Shown here: positions 1-9,551 of the stretch, piece by piece | How the letters are laid out: each line of letters begins with the position of its first letter | How positions within the stretch are numbered: the stretch's first letter is position 1 | Virus record (IMG/VR): IMGVR_UViG_3300042908_001304 | Span: 1 to 64,000 of that record | Source of the DNA: a virus | Direction: 5' to 3' (one strand) | DNA: 64,000 bases | Translations under genes and position numbers: made by a program | Notes under the pieces: generated by a model | What the model saw: the letters and a program-made list of their open reading frames with translations, nothing else | What the model was told of the DNA's origin: nothing | Databases searched by the model: none

Positions 1-3000
1 CCAGCGGTCGCGGGACAGGGTTCGCCTCTGGCATGTACGCATTCGCTGACGCGCGCCAGGGGACGGTTCCCGTTCTCCCCGCCCGGAACCCCCTGACGCT
101 TCGGTCGTGGGGGCTTGAGGTGCCCAATGCGGCGGCCGAGTTCCAGCGGGATGCGTCGTCTCTCCTGTTCCTCGCGGAGCGCCTTCGCGACCTGTCTCCG
201 GCGAAGCGCGCAGAGGCCATCGATCTGTTGCGCGCGAGGGTGTCCTCCTCCTTCGAGGAAGTGTACGACGCCGAGAAGCGCCTTGCCTCCCCCGAGTTCG
301 GCATTGGTCGGGGTGTGTTTGGCGGGGAGCCCAAGTTCCCGTCCGACCTCGCGACCGCCCTTGACCCCCTCCTCTCGCGCTGGCGGAGGGTGGGTGTGCC
401 TGCGGGCCTCGACGGAGCCGGCACGGTGGACGCGCTGATCGATGCGGCGGCGACGTGGGGCAAGCACCAGCATGTCCACCCGGTGAACATCCTGCTGAGT
501 CGAATGGGCCACGACGGCATCGAATGGGCGGGAGGGGCGCTCAAGGAAGGCAACACCGGCGCCCACGGCTTCGTCAAGTTCCCGCCCATCACCGCAGACG
601 GCGCTCTCGTTGACGTCGTTCCAGACCCTCGTCATGGCTACGCGGTGACGCACGGTGGGCGCGACCCGCGGGTGCTGTACTCCCGCGCCGCGCCAGCCCG
701 CGCCGCCGAGTACCGCGGTGTAGACGGCAAGCCCCGCACCGCCACCATGTTCAGCGGCGGTGGGCTGGTCGAGGCGGGTCTCCGCAAGTACATCGACCCG
801 GTGTTCGCGGTCGAGGTGAGCCCTGAGATCGGAGCCGCGTACAAGGCGGCCCACGGCGACCACGTCCGCATCGACGACGTCCGCAACGTCGACCTCGGCG
901 AGGCTGGCGACGTGGACTACCTGCACGCCTCCCCGGTCTGCAAGAACTTCAGCGCCGCCAAAGCCGTCACGGAGTCCGGTGAGCAGCCCCTGGACCTTGA
1001 GACGGCTCGGGCCACCGCCGACGCCGTCCACCGCACCCAGCCCGCGGTCTTCACGCTGGAGAACGTGCGGGGCTACCAGGGCACCGAGGCCATGGGGCTG
1101 GTCGAAGCCGCGCTCCGCGAGGAGGGCTACACCTTCGACGCCAACGTCTACGACGCGGCCGACTACGGCGCGGCCACCCGACGCAAGCGTCTGCTGCTCC
1201 GGGCGGTGAAGGACGGGGACCTCCCCCCGGTCCCGGCGCCCACGCACGGGCCCGGCCGGGCGCAGCCCTACGCCGACTGGTACGCCGCCGTTGAGGACCT
1301 CGTAGATGACCTGCCCGACGACGTGGTCCCCCCGTGGATGCGACGGCGCCTCGAGGCGGCGGGGATCGATCCCGACGCGCCGGCGAAGCCCACCATCGTC
1401 ATGGGCGGCAGCGCTGGGAAGAACGTGCCCTACGCGGAAGCGGGGGGGCCTGCCCCCACGTTCAAGGCCACGCCGGGCGAAGCGCACCGCATCATCTTCC
1501 CCGACGGGCGGGTCAAGCGGGTCACGCCCCGCGCAGCCGCTCGCATCACGGGCCTGCCTGACGACTACCCGCTGCCCACCAAGAACGCGACGGCGACGAC
1601 GGTCATCGGCAACGGCGTGCCCCCGGCCCTGAGCGAGGCGGTGTTCGCGCCGCTCTTGGCGGGCGACCATGTGCCGGGGACGCTCTACTCCCGCGCGGCG
1701 CCTATTGAAGACGCCGCGCCCGGCATCGTGGCCCTCCGCAAATACATGCTGGATGCGGCCGGCGACGATACGGCGTTCGACGCCAAGGTCTACGCTGAGC
1801 GCAAGCAGGTCTGCGCGTTGACCGGGCACTGCAACGCGGCGGCGTACATCGTTCAGAAGCGCTACGGCGGCGAGCTTCTGAGTGCGAAAGTCGACGGCGA
1901 AACGCATGTATGGAACCGGCTCGCCGACGGCACCGAGATCGACCTCACCGGTTCGCAGTACGGCGGGGACGGGTTTCACCCGGTAGCGAAGAATGGAAAG
2001 GTGGTGCCACTGCGATCCACGGTGAACCCGCGGTTTGCAGCGTTTGAAGACCGCGTGGCCGCTGCGGAGCTGCGCGCTGCGCGCGACCCTCGGTTCCTCT
2101 ACTCCCGCGCCCCCGGCAACCAGACCGACACGCCCGCCTTCCAGCGCTTCATCGAGGGCACCAAGGCCGTGGACGAGGACGGCGCGCCGAAGCGGCTGTA
2201 CCACGGCACCACGCACGACTTCGAGGCCTTCGACGCGCAGAGTGGGAACGTCGAGAACCACCACGGCCGTGGCATCTACCTGACCTCGTCGGAAGGCGAC
2301 GTCGGGTCCAACTACGCCACCCGCGAGGGGCCCGACCTCAAGAGCCGCATCGAGTCCCAGATGGAGTCCCTCCTCGACGTCTGGGACGACCCCAGCGTGG
2401 CGCAGGACTTCGTCGAGCGGTGGCTGGAGGCGCACCCTGAGCGCGCCGCCGAGGGCGAGCGGCTGGTCCAGGTGCTGGACGACGGGGGGAACCCCGACGC
2501 GAATCTCTTGCAGGAGATCACTCGGTGGGTAGCCGAGCAGGAGATTGCTGGCTCGCACGGGGGCGCAGTCCTGCCCGTCTACGCCGCCATCAAGAACCCC
2601 GTCGATTTGCGGCCCGGCAAGGTGACACGCTTCGACATCGAGACGAAGTGGTCCGAGGACGGTGAGGACTTCCTCGGCGAGACCGGGGCCGGCGTGGAGG
2701 CCATCGACGCCATCCGCCGCATGGCCAACTCCTCCGACACGGCGGACCTGATCATCGAGGCGCTCGGGGACATCTCCGAAGGGTTCGACGCCGCTGACCT
2801 CGAGCGCGCAGTGCGGGACAACTCCATCGAGTTCCTCGACGACGACTCTTCAGCGGGGCAGTTCCTTCAGGACGTCTACCGCGAGCTGGGCTTCGACGGC
2901 ATCGTCATCGACGCCTACAAGACCTTCGGCCCCCGGCGCGCAGGGTGGGGGGTAAACCTCCCCGGCATGGCGGGGCTGACCCCCGGCACGGAGCACTGGG

Positions 3001-6000
3001 TCGCCTTCGAGCCCACCCAGGTCAAGTCCGCCACGGGCAACCGCGGCACGTTCGACCCGAAGGACAAGCGCCTCTTGTACAGCCGCGCGCCTGACGGCCC
3101 GACGTGGACCGCCGAGCCCCCGCCCCCGGGCGACAAGGTCCCCGGCATCGTCGACAACCCCGCCCACGCGGCTTGGTCCAAGACGAAGCGTGACCTTGCG
3201 AAGGATGTCGCGGACCTCGAGGACGCGGAGCTATCCGCGTGGTGGGAGCACTACGGGCCCTCTCCGGACGCGCCGACGGTCGCGCCCAGGCCGAAGAACT
3301 TCGCCGAGGCTCAGGCCTACTGGACCGAGCACGGCGACGACCCGGCGGAGTTCCCCGAGCCCTCCCCCGAGCTCTCTGCGAAGCTGCAGGCCCTCGACGA
3401 TGCCAACGCCGCGCCCGAGCCCTCGCGCACCACCGCAGGCTTGGTGAACGACCCGGCCCGCGTCATCGTCCGCTACTTCAAGACCGCCAACATGCAGGCC
3501 CTGCTCGAGCAGAACGCTCAGGTCATCCGCATGCTGCTCGGGGAGAAGTGGGCGGGCGACCTCATGCGCTTCTTCGACCACGAGGTCGACACAGCCTCCG
3601 GCCAGGTGCGCCTCACGAAGAAGGGCGAGGAGCAGTTCAACGTGGCCCTCGCCCGCGTCCTGCGCGGCGACCTCGCGCCCCGCGGCCGGGTGCGGGCGTA
3701 CTTCGAAGAGCTCCGCGATGCGCTGAGCGACATCTGGCTGAACCTCCGCGGCAAGCCCATGTCGCTGCCCCCCGGCTTCCGCCAGTGGTGGGACGCCACC
3801 CTCGACCCGGCCAAGCACCTCCGCGCCCGGGTGAAGGTCTCCGACGAACGCTTCGGGCGCCAGCCGCTCGAGGTCAACGTCACCGTGAAGGCGAACGACC
3901 CCGACGCTCCCCCGCCGCCGGACCCCACGCGCCTCGGGCGGGAGCTCGCCGACGTCACGGACGTCATCTACCGAGAGGACTTCAAGCGCGCCAACGCTCT
4001 GCACGAGTACTGGAACCTGCCCCTGACGCCCGGGCAGAAGCGCCACGCCCTCGGCATCCTGGGCAGCGACACCGACGTGGATGCTGTCGAGGCCGTGGCC
4101 AAGGCCATCGCGCTCCTCGGCACGACGCAGGCCCGCCGCCGCTGGGGCTTCTCCGGCAAGGTGGTGCGGGTGGGTCGGCGCAGCCAGGTCTCCGAAGACC
4201 GCAAGGAGAGCGTGCTGAAGCGCGCCCGCGAGGCCTTGCACGGGGCCATCGGCGGCGACGTGGTGGCCGCTCCCGACGGCGGGGTGACCCTCACCCCCGA
4301 GCAGGCCAAGGGCCTCGCCGCACACCTCGACCACCTCGTGGACGCCGGGTGGGGCGAGCAGCTGCCGGACGAGTTGATCAGTCCGCAGAAGGACCTCACC
4401 AAGCTGACCGAGCAGGAGTGGTCGGACATCGCCAACACCACGGTCGACGACGTGGCGGGCCCTGGCAGCTACCGCGACCGCCAGGCCGACCGGGTCGTGG
4501 GCAACGCCGCGGAGAGCCTCCTCGGCCGCGCGGTCGACGCACTGTCCACCGTGCCCATCTTCAACGGCGTGCGCCGGAAGCTGACCGAGGCCTTCGACAC
4601 GACCTTCGCCGGCAGCAAGAACATCAACCCCGCCGTGGCCGAGGTGGTGGACGGGTGGCGTCGCGAGTTCAGCGACGTGGCATCCCAGATTGCCCGCCTT
4701 CGTGAGCATGTTCGCGCGGGCACTGCAGACGAGACGGCCGAAGTCCTGATTCGGAAGATTGCCAAGGAACTGCCCGCCGTGGGCCCCGACCCCAAGGTGG
4801 TCGACGACCTGGTGGTGCTGAACCGCGCCCTCAACCCTGAGGGGGACGTCACGCCGACCGTGCAGACCTTCCTCGACAACAAGGCCGCACTACGCGCGCT
4901 GTTCGACGCGACGCCGGCCCACGGTCCCGCGGGCATCGTCGAGGCCGACGCGCTCCCCCGCCTCCTCCGCCTCGACGCGACGTCGGACATCAAGGACCCG
5001 GTCATCGCCGCGGCGATTGAGGTGATCCAGACCGGCATCCGCCGACGCTACGAGGCGGTGCGTGACACCGGCCTCCGCATCGAGCAGCGTATGTCCGGCC
5101 GCGCCGACCTCGGCGTGGCGACGGGCGACCCCAACCTCCCCATCAACGCCTACAAGCTGTGGTACGCGGGCAAGTACCAGGAGCTCGCCGCTCAAGCCCA
5201 GCGCCGCGGCCAAACCACCGACCCAGGCAAGTCCGGCGCGTCGGGGAGCTCGAGCGACGCGGCGGGCCTCGTGTTCGACCCAGTGTCCGGCGCCCTCGCG
5301 GTGGTGACGGGTCTCCTCGCCGACGGCGTGCTGGCCTCGGCGGCGGCCGATATGATGCGCCTCGGCCTGCCGGTGCACACCGACAGCGTCAACTTCGGCG
5401 GGCGCAACTTCGACCAGTGGGTGCCGCTCGGCAGCACCTCGATGTCCCGGGCGAAGTACCGGGCGCTGGTGCAGGAGTACATGAACGCCATCCTCAGCTT
5501 CCAGGGTTCGCAGTCCAAGCAGTTCAACGAGGCGCGGGAGTTCGTGGGGACCGAGATGCTCCCGGTCCAGGTGTCGGGGCTGAACGATGGAAAGTTCGAC
5601 CCGTCCGCCTGGGCAGACGCGCACCGCATCCTCGACTCTTGGGGCATCAAGAGCAACACCTCCGGGATGGAGACGATGGTCCTCCCGACGGGCGAAGAAG
5701 TGTTCATGCCCAAGATCATCAAGGACGAGCTCACCGGACTCTTCGACCGCACGGCGAAGGCTGGGCTCCCCTGGACGAAGTCGGCGGAGGGCGAGCCCGA
5801 CAAGATTCTCGGCCGGTTCGGCGAGTTCGTGGACGGGAGGCTCTACCCCAACAACAACCTCCAGTACAAGGGCAAGGGGAGCCTCGCCGACAACGTCAAC
5901 ATCGCCGTCCGGACGATGGTCAACATCCCCGGCCGCACTCTCGCCATGGCGCGGGTCGGCGTCACCACGGGCGTCGGCATCCCCAACCCCGCCTTCTACA

Positions 6001-7616
6001 TCGGCAACGTCTTCGGCGGCCTCCTGCAAGCCGTCCAGAGCAAGGGCGCTGTGGGCACGGCGCGAATGCTGGGCCGCTACCTGCCCGGCGTCGGCGGAGA
6101 TGCCGGCAAGGTCCTCCGCAGCGTGTTCTGTCGGGTGTGGGGCGACTCTCAGGGCTACTTCAAGCCTGCTTCGGGGTCGTTCATCGCCGACAACGGCGCG
6201 GTCATCAGCGACGACTTCATCACCAAGACCGTGGTCAAGTACGGTCTGCACACGTCGCAGCCGCGGGCCGAGTCGGCCATCCGCATCATCGACGACCTTC
6301 GCAACCATGAAGGCACGTTCTGGACGCGGGTGAAGCGCGACCGCATCTTCGACGTGCCGCTCCTCGGCACTGCGGAGAGCGCGGTCCGGACGGGCGTGTC
6401 TACGACCTTCCGCTACTGGCAGGGCATCCTCGGAGACGCAGCCACCGCAGTGGACGACCTCTTCCGCGTGGCGACCTACGTCGACGAGCTCGCCGGCGGG
6501 GTCGCCCCGGCCGAGGCCGCCGCCGTCGCCCGCCGCACTTCCTTCGACTACGCTGACCTCACGGACTTCGAGAAGGAGCACCTGCGTCGGTTCATCATGT
6601 TCTACACCTTCCAGCGTCGCAACGCCGACCTGTTCTGGTGGACGATGCTGAACCACCCTTCCCGCATCATGGGCCAGGTGCGTGCGGTGCGGGACGCGCA
6701 GGAGCACTTCCTCGGAGAGGACGACTCCGAGAGCATCCTCCCCGAGCACCTCGACGGGCGCCTCATCATCGGGATGCGGAAGACTCTCGGCGACGAAGCG
6801 GCCCTGCGGGGCTCCCTCGGCACGATGACCGTCGCACCTCCGCTCCCGGCGATGGACCACCTCGGGCTGTGGGTCTCCATCTTCCGGTCCTTGAACAGCG
6901 ACGAGCCGCGGGGCGGGCGCGAGATCATCTCCCGCCTGGCCCCCGAGTACCAGGCGCCGTTCGTCCTCGGCCTGGAGGTCGACATCTTCTCCGGCCGCGA
7001 CCTCGCCGCCTTCAACACTGTCCCCTCGTGGATGGTGGAGATGGACCGCCAGATTTCCGGCGGGGCCATGGTCGACGACCTGTTCAAGGTCCGCAAGACG
7101 GAGAACAGCGACCCCTCCCGTGACGAGGCCCCCGGCGTAGATCGCTGGGAGCCCACGGGAGAGGGCGCGAAGTGGTGGTGGGTCTTCCGCAACCTCGTGC
7201 AGGTCCCGCCGTTCGGCCGGGGCACCGATACCATCACCCAGATGGCTCGGGCGGACTGGATTGTCGGGGACGTCGTGAACGGTGCCCGGTGGTATCGAGC
7301 CACTCAGGGCCCCGTGGGGGCCATCCGCGACAACCTCACCGACCCCTTCTTCCGCAGCGTGGTCCGCCCGATGATGGACGCCCTCCCTCACGTCGACCCT
7401 TCGGCGGTGCAGGTCTACGAGCCCCCGGCCATCGTGGAGGACCTCAACATTGAGCGCGCCGGCTACACGCCGGGCCTTGAGGCCGCGCAGCTGTTCGGCG
7501 TCAAGAGCGTCATCGTACCGACGGCCGCCATCGCGGCGGACGAGGACGAGGTAGGTCGCCGTCGCCGCATCAGCACCGCGGCCTCCGAGGAGCGGAAGCG
7601 CGACCCCTACCGGTAG
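1..7616 (+). CDS. Giant polyvalent protein (ART-like, C5-cytosine methyltransferase, YunG-like, ART; left end cut)
   Basis: The frame has no stop up to the window edge, so the protein is longer than the 2,527 residues counted from the ATG at 33 (numbering used here). Residues about 8-205 resemble the C-terminal half of an ADP-ribosyltransferase of polyvalent proteins (NPL, HDGI). Residues 236-540 are a C5-cytosine methyltransferase: FSGGG 240-244, SPVC with nucleophile C303, ENV 343-345, RRKR 383-386, VIGNG near 524. Residues 560-685 match YunG-like proteins (GHC at 598-600, HVWNRL near 625, then EIDLT). Residues 705-1012 are a fuller ADP-ribosyltransferase-like domain (RLYHGT 721-726, then GRGIYLTSS and LGFDGI). 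LYSRA closes each part at 215, 551, 689 and 1015. The remaining 1,500 residues look like a virion-associated scaffold with no catalytic motif I recognise. Polyvalent proteins of this style are thought to be injected with phage DNA to act in the new host. The domain calls are by motif; the delivery role is inferred. Confidence 0.85.
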   Translation, partial: SGRGTGFASGMYAFADARQGTVPVLPARNPLTLRSWGLEVPNAAAEFQRDASSLLFLAERLRDLSPAKRAEAIDLLRARVSSSFEEVYDAEKRLASPEFGIGRGVFGGEPKFPSDLATALDPLLSRWRRVGVPAGLDGAGTVDALIDAAATWGKHQHVHPVNILLSRMGHDGIEWAGGALKEGNTGAHGFVKFPPITADGALVDVVPDPRHGYAVTHGGRDPRVLYSRAAPARAAEYRGVDGKPRTATMFSGGGLVEAGLRKYIDPVFAVEVSPEIGAAYKAAHGDHVRIDDVRNVDLGEAGDVDYLHASPVCKNFSAAKAVTESGEQPLDLETARATADAVHRTQPAVFTLENVRGYQGTEAMGLVEAALREEGYTFDANVYDAADYGAATRRKRLLLRAVKDGDLPPVPAPTHGPGRAQPYADWYAAVEDLVDDLPDDVVPPWMRRRLEAAGIDPDAPAKPTIVMGGSAGKNVPYAEAGGPAPTFKATPGEAHRIIFPDGRVKRVTPRAAARITGLPDDYPLPTKNATATTVIGNGVPPALSEAVFAPLLAGDHVPGTLYSRAAPIEDAAPGIVALRKYMLDAAGDDTAFDAKVYAERKQVCALTGHCNAAAYIVQKRYGGELLSAKVDGETHVWNRLADGTEIDLTGSQYGGDGFHPVAKNGKVVPLRSTVNPRFAAFEDRVAAAELRAARDPRFLYSRAPGNQTDTPAFQRFIEGTKAVDEDGAPKRLYHGTTHDFEAFDAQSGNVENHHGRGIYLTSSEGDVGSNYATREGPDLKSRIESQMESLLDVWDDPSVAQDFVERWLEAHPERAAEGERLVQVLDDGGNPDANLLQEITRWVAEQEIAGSHGGAVLPVYAAIKNPVDLRPGKVTRFDIETKWSEDGEDFLGETGAGVEAIDAIRRMANSSDTADLIIEALGDISEGFDAADLERAVRDNSIEFLDDDSSAGQFLQDVYRELGFDGIVIDAYKTFGPRRAGWGVNLPGMAGLTPGTEHWVAFEPTQVKSATGNRGTFDPKDKRLLYSRAPDGPTWTAEPPPPGDKVPGIVDNPAHAAWSKTKRDLAKDVADLEDAELSAWWEHYGPSPDAPTVAPRPKNFAEAQAYWTEHGDDPAEFPEPSPELSAKLQALDDANAAPEPSRTTAGLVNDPARVIVRYFKTANMQALLEQNAQVIRMLLGEKWAGDLMRFFDHEVDTASGQVRLTKKGEEQFNVALARVLRGDLAPRGRVRAYFEELRDALSDIWLNLRGKPMSLPPGFRQWWDATLDPAKHLRARVKVSDERFGRQPLEVNVTVKANDPDAPPPPDPTRLGRELADVTDVIYREDFKRANALHEYWNLPLTPGQKRHALGILGSDTDVDAVEAVAKAIALLGTTQARRRWGFSGKVVRVGRRSQVSEDRKESVLKRAREALHGAIGGDVVAAPDGGVTLTPEQAKGLAAHLDHLVDAGWGEQLPDELISPQKDLTKLTEQEWSDIANTTVDDVAGPGSYRDRQADRVVGNAAESLLGRAVDALSTVPIFNGVRRKLTEAFDTTFAGSKNINPAVAEVVDGWRREFSDVASQIARLREHVRAGTADETAEVLIRKIAKELPAVGPDPKVVDDLVVLNRALNPEGDVTPTVQTFLDNKAALRALFDATPAHGPAGIVEADALPRLLRLDATSDIKDPVIAAAIEVIQTGIRRRYEAVRDTGLRIEQRMSGRADLGVATGDPNLPINAYKLWYAGKYQELAAQAQRRGQTTDPGKSGASGSSSDAAGLVFDPVSGALAVVTGLLADGVLASAAADMMRLGLPVHTDSVNFGGRNFDQWVPLGSTSMSRAKYRALVQEYMNAILSFQGSQSKQFNEAREFVGTEMLPVQVSGLNDGKFDPSAWADAHRILDSWGIKSNTSGMETMVLPTGEEVFMPKIIKDELTGLFDRTAKAGLPWTKSAEGEPDKILGRFGEFVDGRLYPNNNLQYKGKGSLADNVNIAVRTMVNIPGRTLAMARVGVTTGVGIPNPAFYIGNVFGGLLQAVQSKGAVGTARMLGRYLPGVGGDAGKVLRSVFCRVWGDSQGYFKPASGSFIADNGAVISDDFITKTVVKYGLHTSQPRAESAIRIIDDLRNHEGTFWTRVKRDRIFDVPLLGTAESAVRTGVSTTFRYWQGILGDAATAVDDLFRVATYVDELAGGVAPAEAAAVARRTSFDYADLTDFEKEHLRRFIMFYTFQRRNADLFWWTMLNHPSRIMGQVRAVRDAQEHFLGEDDSESILPEHLDGRLIIGMRKTLGDEAALRGSLGTMTVAPPLPAMDHLGLWVSIFRSLNSDEPRGGREIISRLAPEYQAPFVLGLEVDIFSGRDLAAFNTVPSWMVEMDRQISGGAMVDDLFKVRKTENSDPSRDEAPGVDRWEPTGEGAKWWWVFRNLVQVPPFGRGTDTITQMARADWIVGDVVNGARWYRATQGPVGAIRDNLTDPFFRSVVRPMMDALPHVDPSAVQVYEPPAIVEDLNIERAGYTPGLEAAQLFGVKSVIVPTAAIAADEDEVGRRRRISTAASEERKRDPYR

Positions 7617-7620
7617 CTGT

Positions 7621-7654
7621 AAAACCTACCCGCCGGTCGGTTTTGTGTTATCGT
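7621..7654 (+). promoter_or_regulatory. Hairpin plus TATCGT promoter module
   Basis: AAAACC 7621-7626 pairs with GGTTTT 7639-7644, with an inner CC/GG pair and a CGCC loop. It is followed by TTGTGTTATCGTTGC, identical to the stretch after the hairpin at 49484. It sits between the giant gene and the tail-fibre module, so it could end one transcript and start the next. Promoter identity is inferred from the repetition. Confidence 0.5.
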
Positions 7655-7691
7655 TGCCTCCTCTTCGTTCTCTTCCCTTTCGAGGTCTCCA

Positions 7692-8684
7692 ATGAAGCTC
7701 GCCGCCGCCGATACCATCATCGAGGAAAGCCTCCTTCTCGACACCGGCTTCGTGTTCTACAACCGTGCGCGCACGGCCAGCATCACTGCGGGGACCTCGG
7801 GGTTCTCCGTCGTGGGCGACGCCTCTGACACCGGCATCGCCGGTACGGCGGGCTCCTCGGGTACGGGCACCACCTCCGGCACCGCCGGCGGTGCGATGGC
7901 TCGCACCGGCGGCGCGGGGGGCTCGGCCACCTCGACCGCGGGGGCGGGCGGCGGCGCCGGCGGTGCGGTCGCCAACACCGGCGGTGCGGGCGGCAGTGCC
8001 GCAGGCACCTCGGCAGCTGGCGCAGGCGGCGCGGTCACCAACACCGGCGGCGTCGGCGGAGCGAAGACCGGAACCGGCACCGCCAATGGCGGGGCGGGCG
8101 GCGGGGTCTCCTCTCGGGGCGGCGACGGTGGGGCCACGGCCTCTTCCAACGCGGGCTCCGCGGGCGGCGCTGGCGGCACCGCCGGTCTCCGCGGCGGCGC
8201 GGGCGGCGCGGCCACTGCCGGCGCGGTCAGCGGCAACGGCGGTGGCATCCCCCTCCAGCCCGGCGCGGCCGGCGCGGCCTCTGGTGGAAGCACCGTCGGC
8301 AATGCCGGCATCGTCTACGTGGCCACGGCCACCACCCCGGTGGCCGCCACCGGCGCGGTCGACCAGACCGCCGCGACGGTCGCCAACGCGGGGACCATCT
8401 CCGCGGCCCAGCATCGTGGCCAGCAGGTCTACCAGGACGCATCTGGCGGCAACGTGACCATGACGACCCTGTCCGCCACCCTGTTGGCGGGGGCGCTGCC
8501 CAGCCTCCCCACCGGCGGCTTCATCATGCTGTACTGCGCCAGCAATCACGCCAGCAACACCTCCACCATCGCAGGAGGGACCGGCGTGACCGTGGTGGGC
8601 GCCGCCTCGTTCACCCAGACGGGCGCCACCTTCCTCCTCCGCAAGACCGGCGCCGCGGCCTTCGACCTCATCCGGGTCGGGTAG
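7692..8684 (+). CDS. Glycine-rich tail fibre or appendage protein
   Basis: This 330-residue protein begins with a short non-repetitive head (about 45 residues). It then has roughly 150 residues dominated by Gly, Ala, Ser and Thr with many GGAGG-like steps, a composition seen in polyglycine-type fibre shafts. The last 90 residues return to normal composition (QVYQDASGG near the start, SNHASNTSTI, then LLRKTGAAAFDLIRVG at the end), a C-terminal type that I associate with phage receptor-binding or tail-fibre tips. The start is chosen at ATG 7692 behind GAGGT. It follows a promoter-like hairpin module and heads a run of four appendage genes. It is probably exposed on the virion. Confidence 0.6.
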   Translation: MKLAAADTIIEESLLLDTGFVFYNRARTASITAGTSGFSVVGDASDTGIAGTAGSSGTGTTSGTAGGAMARTGGAGGSATSTAGAGGGAGGAVANTGGAGGSAAGTSAAGAGGAVTNTGGVGGAKTGTGTANGGAGGGVSSRGGDGGATASSNAGSAGGAGGTAGLRGGAGGAATAGAVSGNGGGIPLQPGAAGAASGGSTVGNAGIVYVATATTPVAATGAVDQTAATVANAGTISAAQHRGQQVYQDASGGNVTMTTLSATLLAGALPSLPTGGFIMLYCASNHASNTSTIAGGTGVTVVGAASFTQTGATFLLRKTGAAAFDLIRVG

Positions 8685-8687
8685 TCC

Positions 8688-9098
8688 GTGGCGAGGGCCT
8701 TCTCGGTCAGCGTCGAGGTCTCCGACAGCGGGGACATGAAGTTCCATGTCGACGTGGCGGACGGCGACGACGTCCGCTTCTACGACGTGGTCCATCACCT
8801 GCGCCAGGTGCTGACCGACTGCGAGTCTCGGGGAGCTCTCCGCGTGTCCACGCGCACGGAGTTCGCCGAGGCCTGCGACAAGGCCGTCGCCCAGCGCGAC
8901 TGGGCCGAGGGCGTCCTCGCGGACTGGGAGCCCACGCTGGACGGGGTGTCGAACTACGGCACCCACTACACGCGGACGTTCGTGAAGAGCGGCTACCTCG
9001 AGCACGTCGAGGCACCTTGTGACATCAACGGCGGCGGCACCTTGGCCACTGCTGCGGTGCTGGCTGAGTGGGTTCCCACTGCAACGGCGGAGGCGTAG
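8688..9098 (+). CDS. Hypothetical protein in tail-appendage cluster
   Basis: 136 residues from GTG 8688, three bases after the previous stop. The N-terminal 40 residues look like a small beta unit (FSVSVEVSDSGDMKFHVDV) and the middle is helical with a conserved-looking WEPTLDG. I do not recognise a family. Its place between fibre-like genes suggests a virion part or a fibre assembly factor. Confidence 0.55.
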   Translation: MARAFSVSVEVSDSGDMKFHVDVADGDDVRFYDVVHHLRQVLTDCESRGALRVSTRTEFAEACDKAVAQRDWAEGVLADWEPTLDGVSNYGTHYTRTFVKSGYLEHVEAPCDINGGGTLATAAVLAEWVPTATAEA

Positions 9099-9100
9099 TC

Positions 9101-9550
9101 ATGGCGCAGGGGTTCATCAGCGAAGAAGCGGCCGTTGCGAGCATCTCGACGCCAGCGGCCCTCGCTCGGGTCATCACCCTGTCGGGACGGGCCGCCGCCG
9201 TTGCGCGCGACCCCCTGGCGGTGTCGAGCCCTGCGGGCGGGTACTTCTCCCACCTCGACCTGGTGGTGCTGGCCACGGCGGGCACGCCCACCGGTTGCAG
9301 CATCGTCCTCACCTACGACGCCGCGGGCGACGAGGTGTTCGCGGTCATCCCCGCCACCGACGTCACCTTGGTGCCCGCGCTCACCACGGCGAGCACCTAC
9401 CTGGCGACTGCCAAGCTCGACAAGTGGTGTCGCCTGCCAACGGGCGGCGTGGCGGGCATCGTCTACGCCTTCCTCGCGATGACTGGCGGGGCCACGGTGA
9501 CGCTGCAGACGATGCGCCTGCACTGGCGCGACGGCCACAGCGGAGGGTAG
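9101..9550 (+). CDS. Hypothetical small structural protein
   Basis: 149 residues from ATG 9101, two bases after the previous stop; an upstream in-frame ATG at 9068 would overlap that gene and is not preferred. The sequence is beta-rich and Ala/Thr/Val-rich with an aromatic ending (MRLHWRDGHSGG). No catalytic motif is visible. The context (fibre cluster, tight spacing) points to a virion appendage subunit. Confidence 0.55.
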   Translation: MAQGFISEEAAVASISTPAALARVITLSGRAAAVARDPLAVSSPAGGYFSHLDLVVLATAGTPTGCSIVLTYDAAGDEVFAVIPATDVTLVPALTTASTYLATAKLDKWCRLPTGGVAGIVYAFLAMTGGATVTLQTMRLHWRDGHSGG

Positions 9551-9551
9551 C

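Noticed and set aside
3231-4709. Long frames on both strands of about 490 codons
   Set aside because: Both are alternative frames within the polyvalent gene, with biased Arg/Gly/His content.
4890-7391. Minus-strand open frame of 833 codons
   Set aside because: Shadow of the giant polyvalent gene; composition is typical of antisense high-GC frames.
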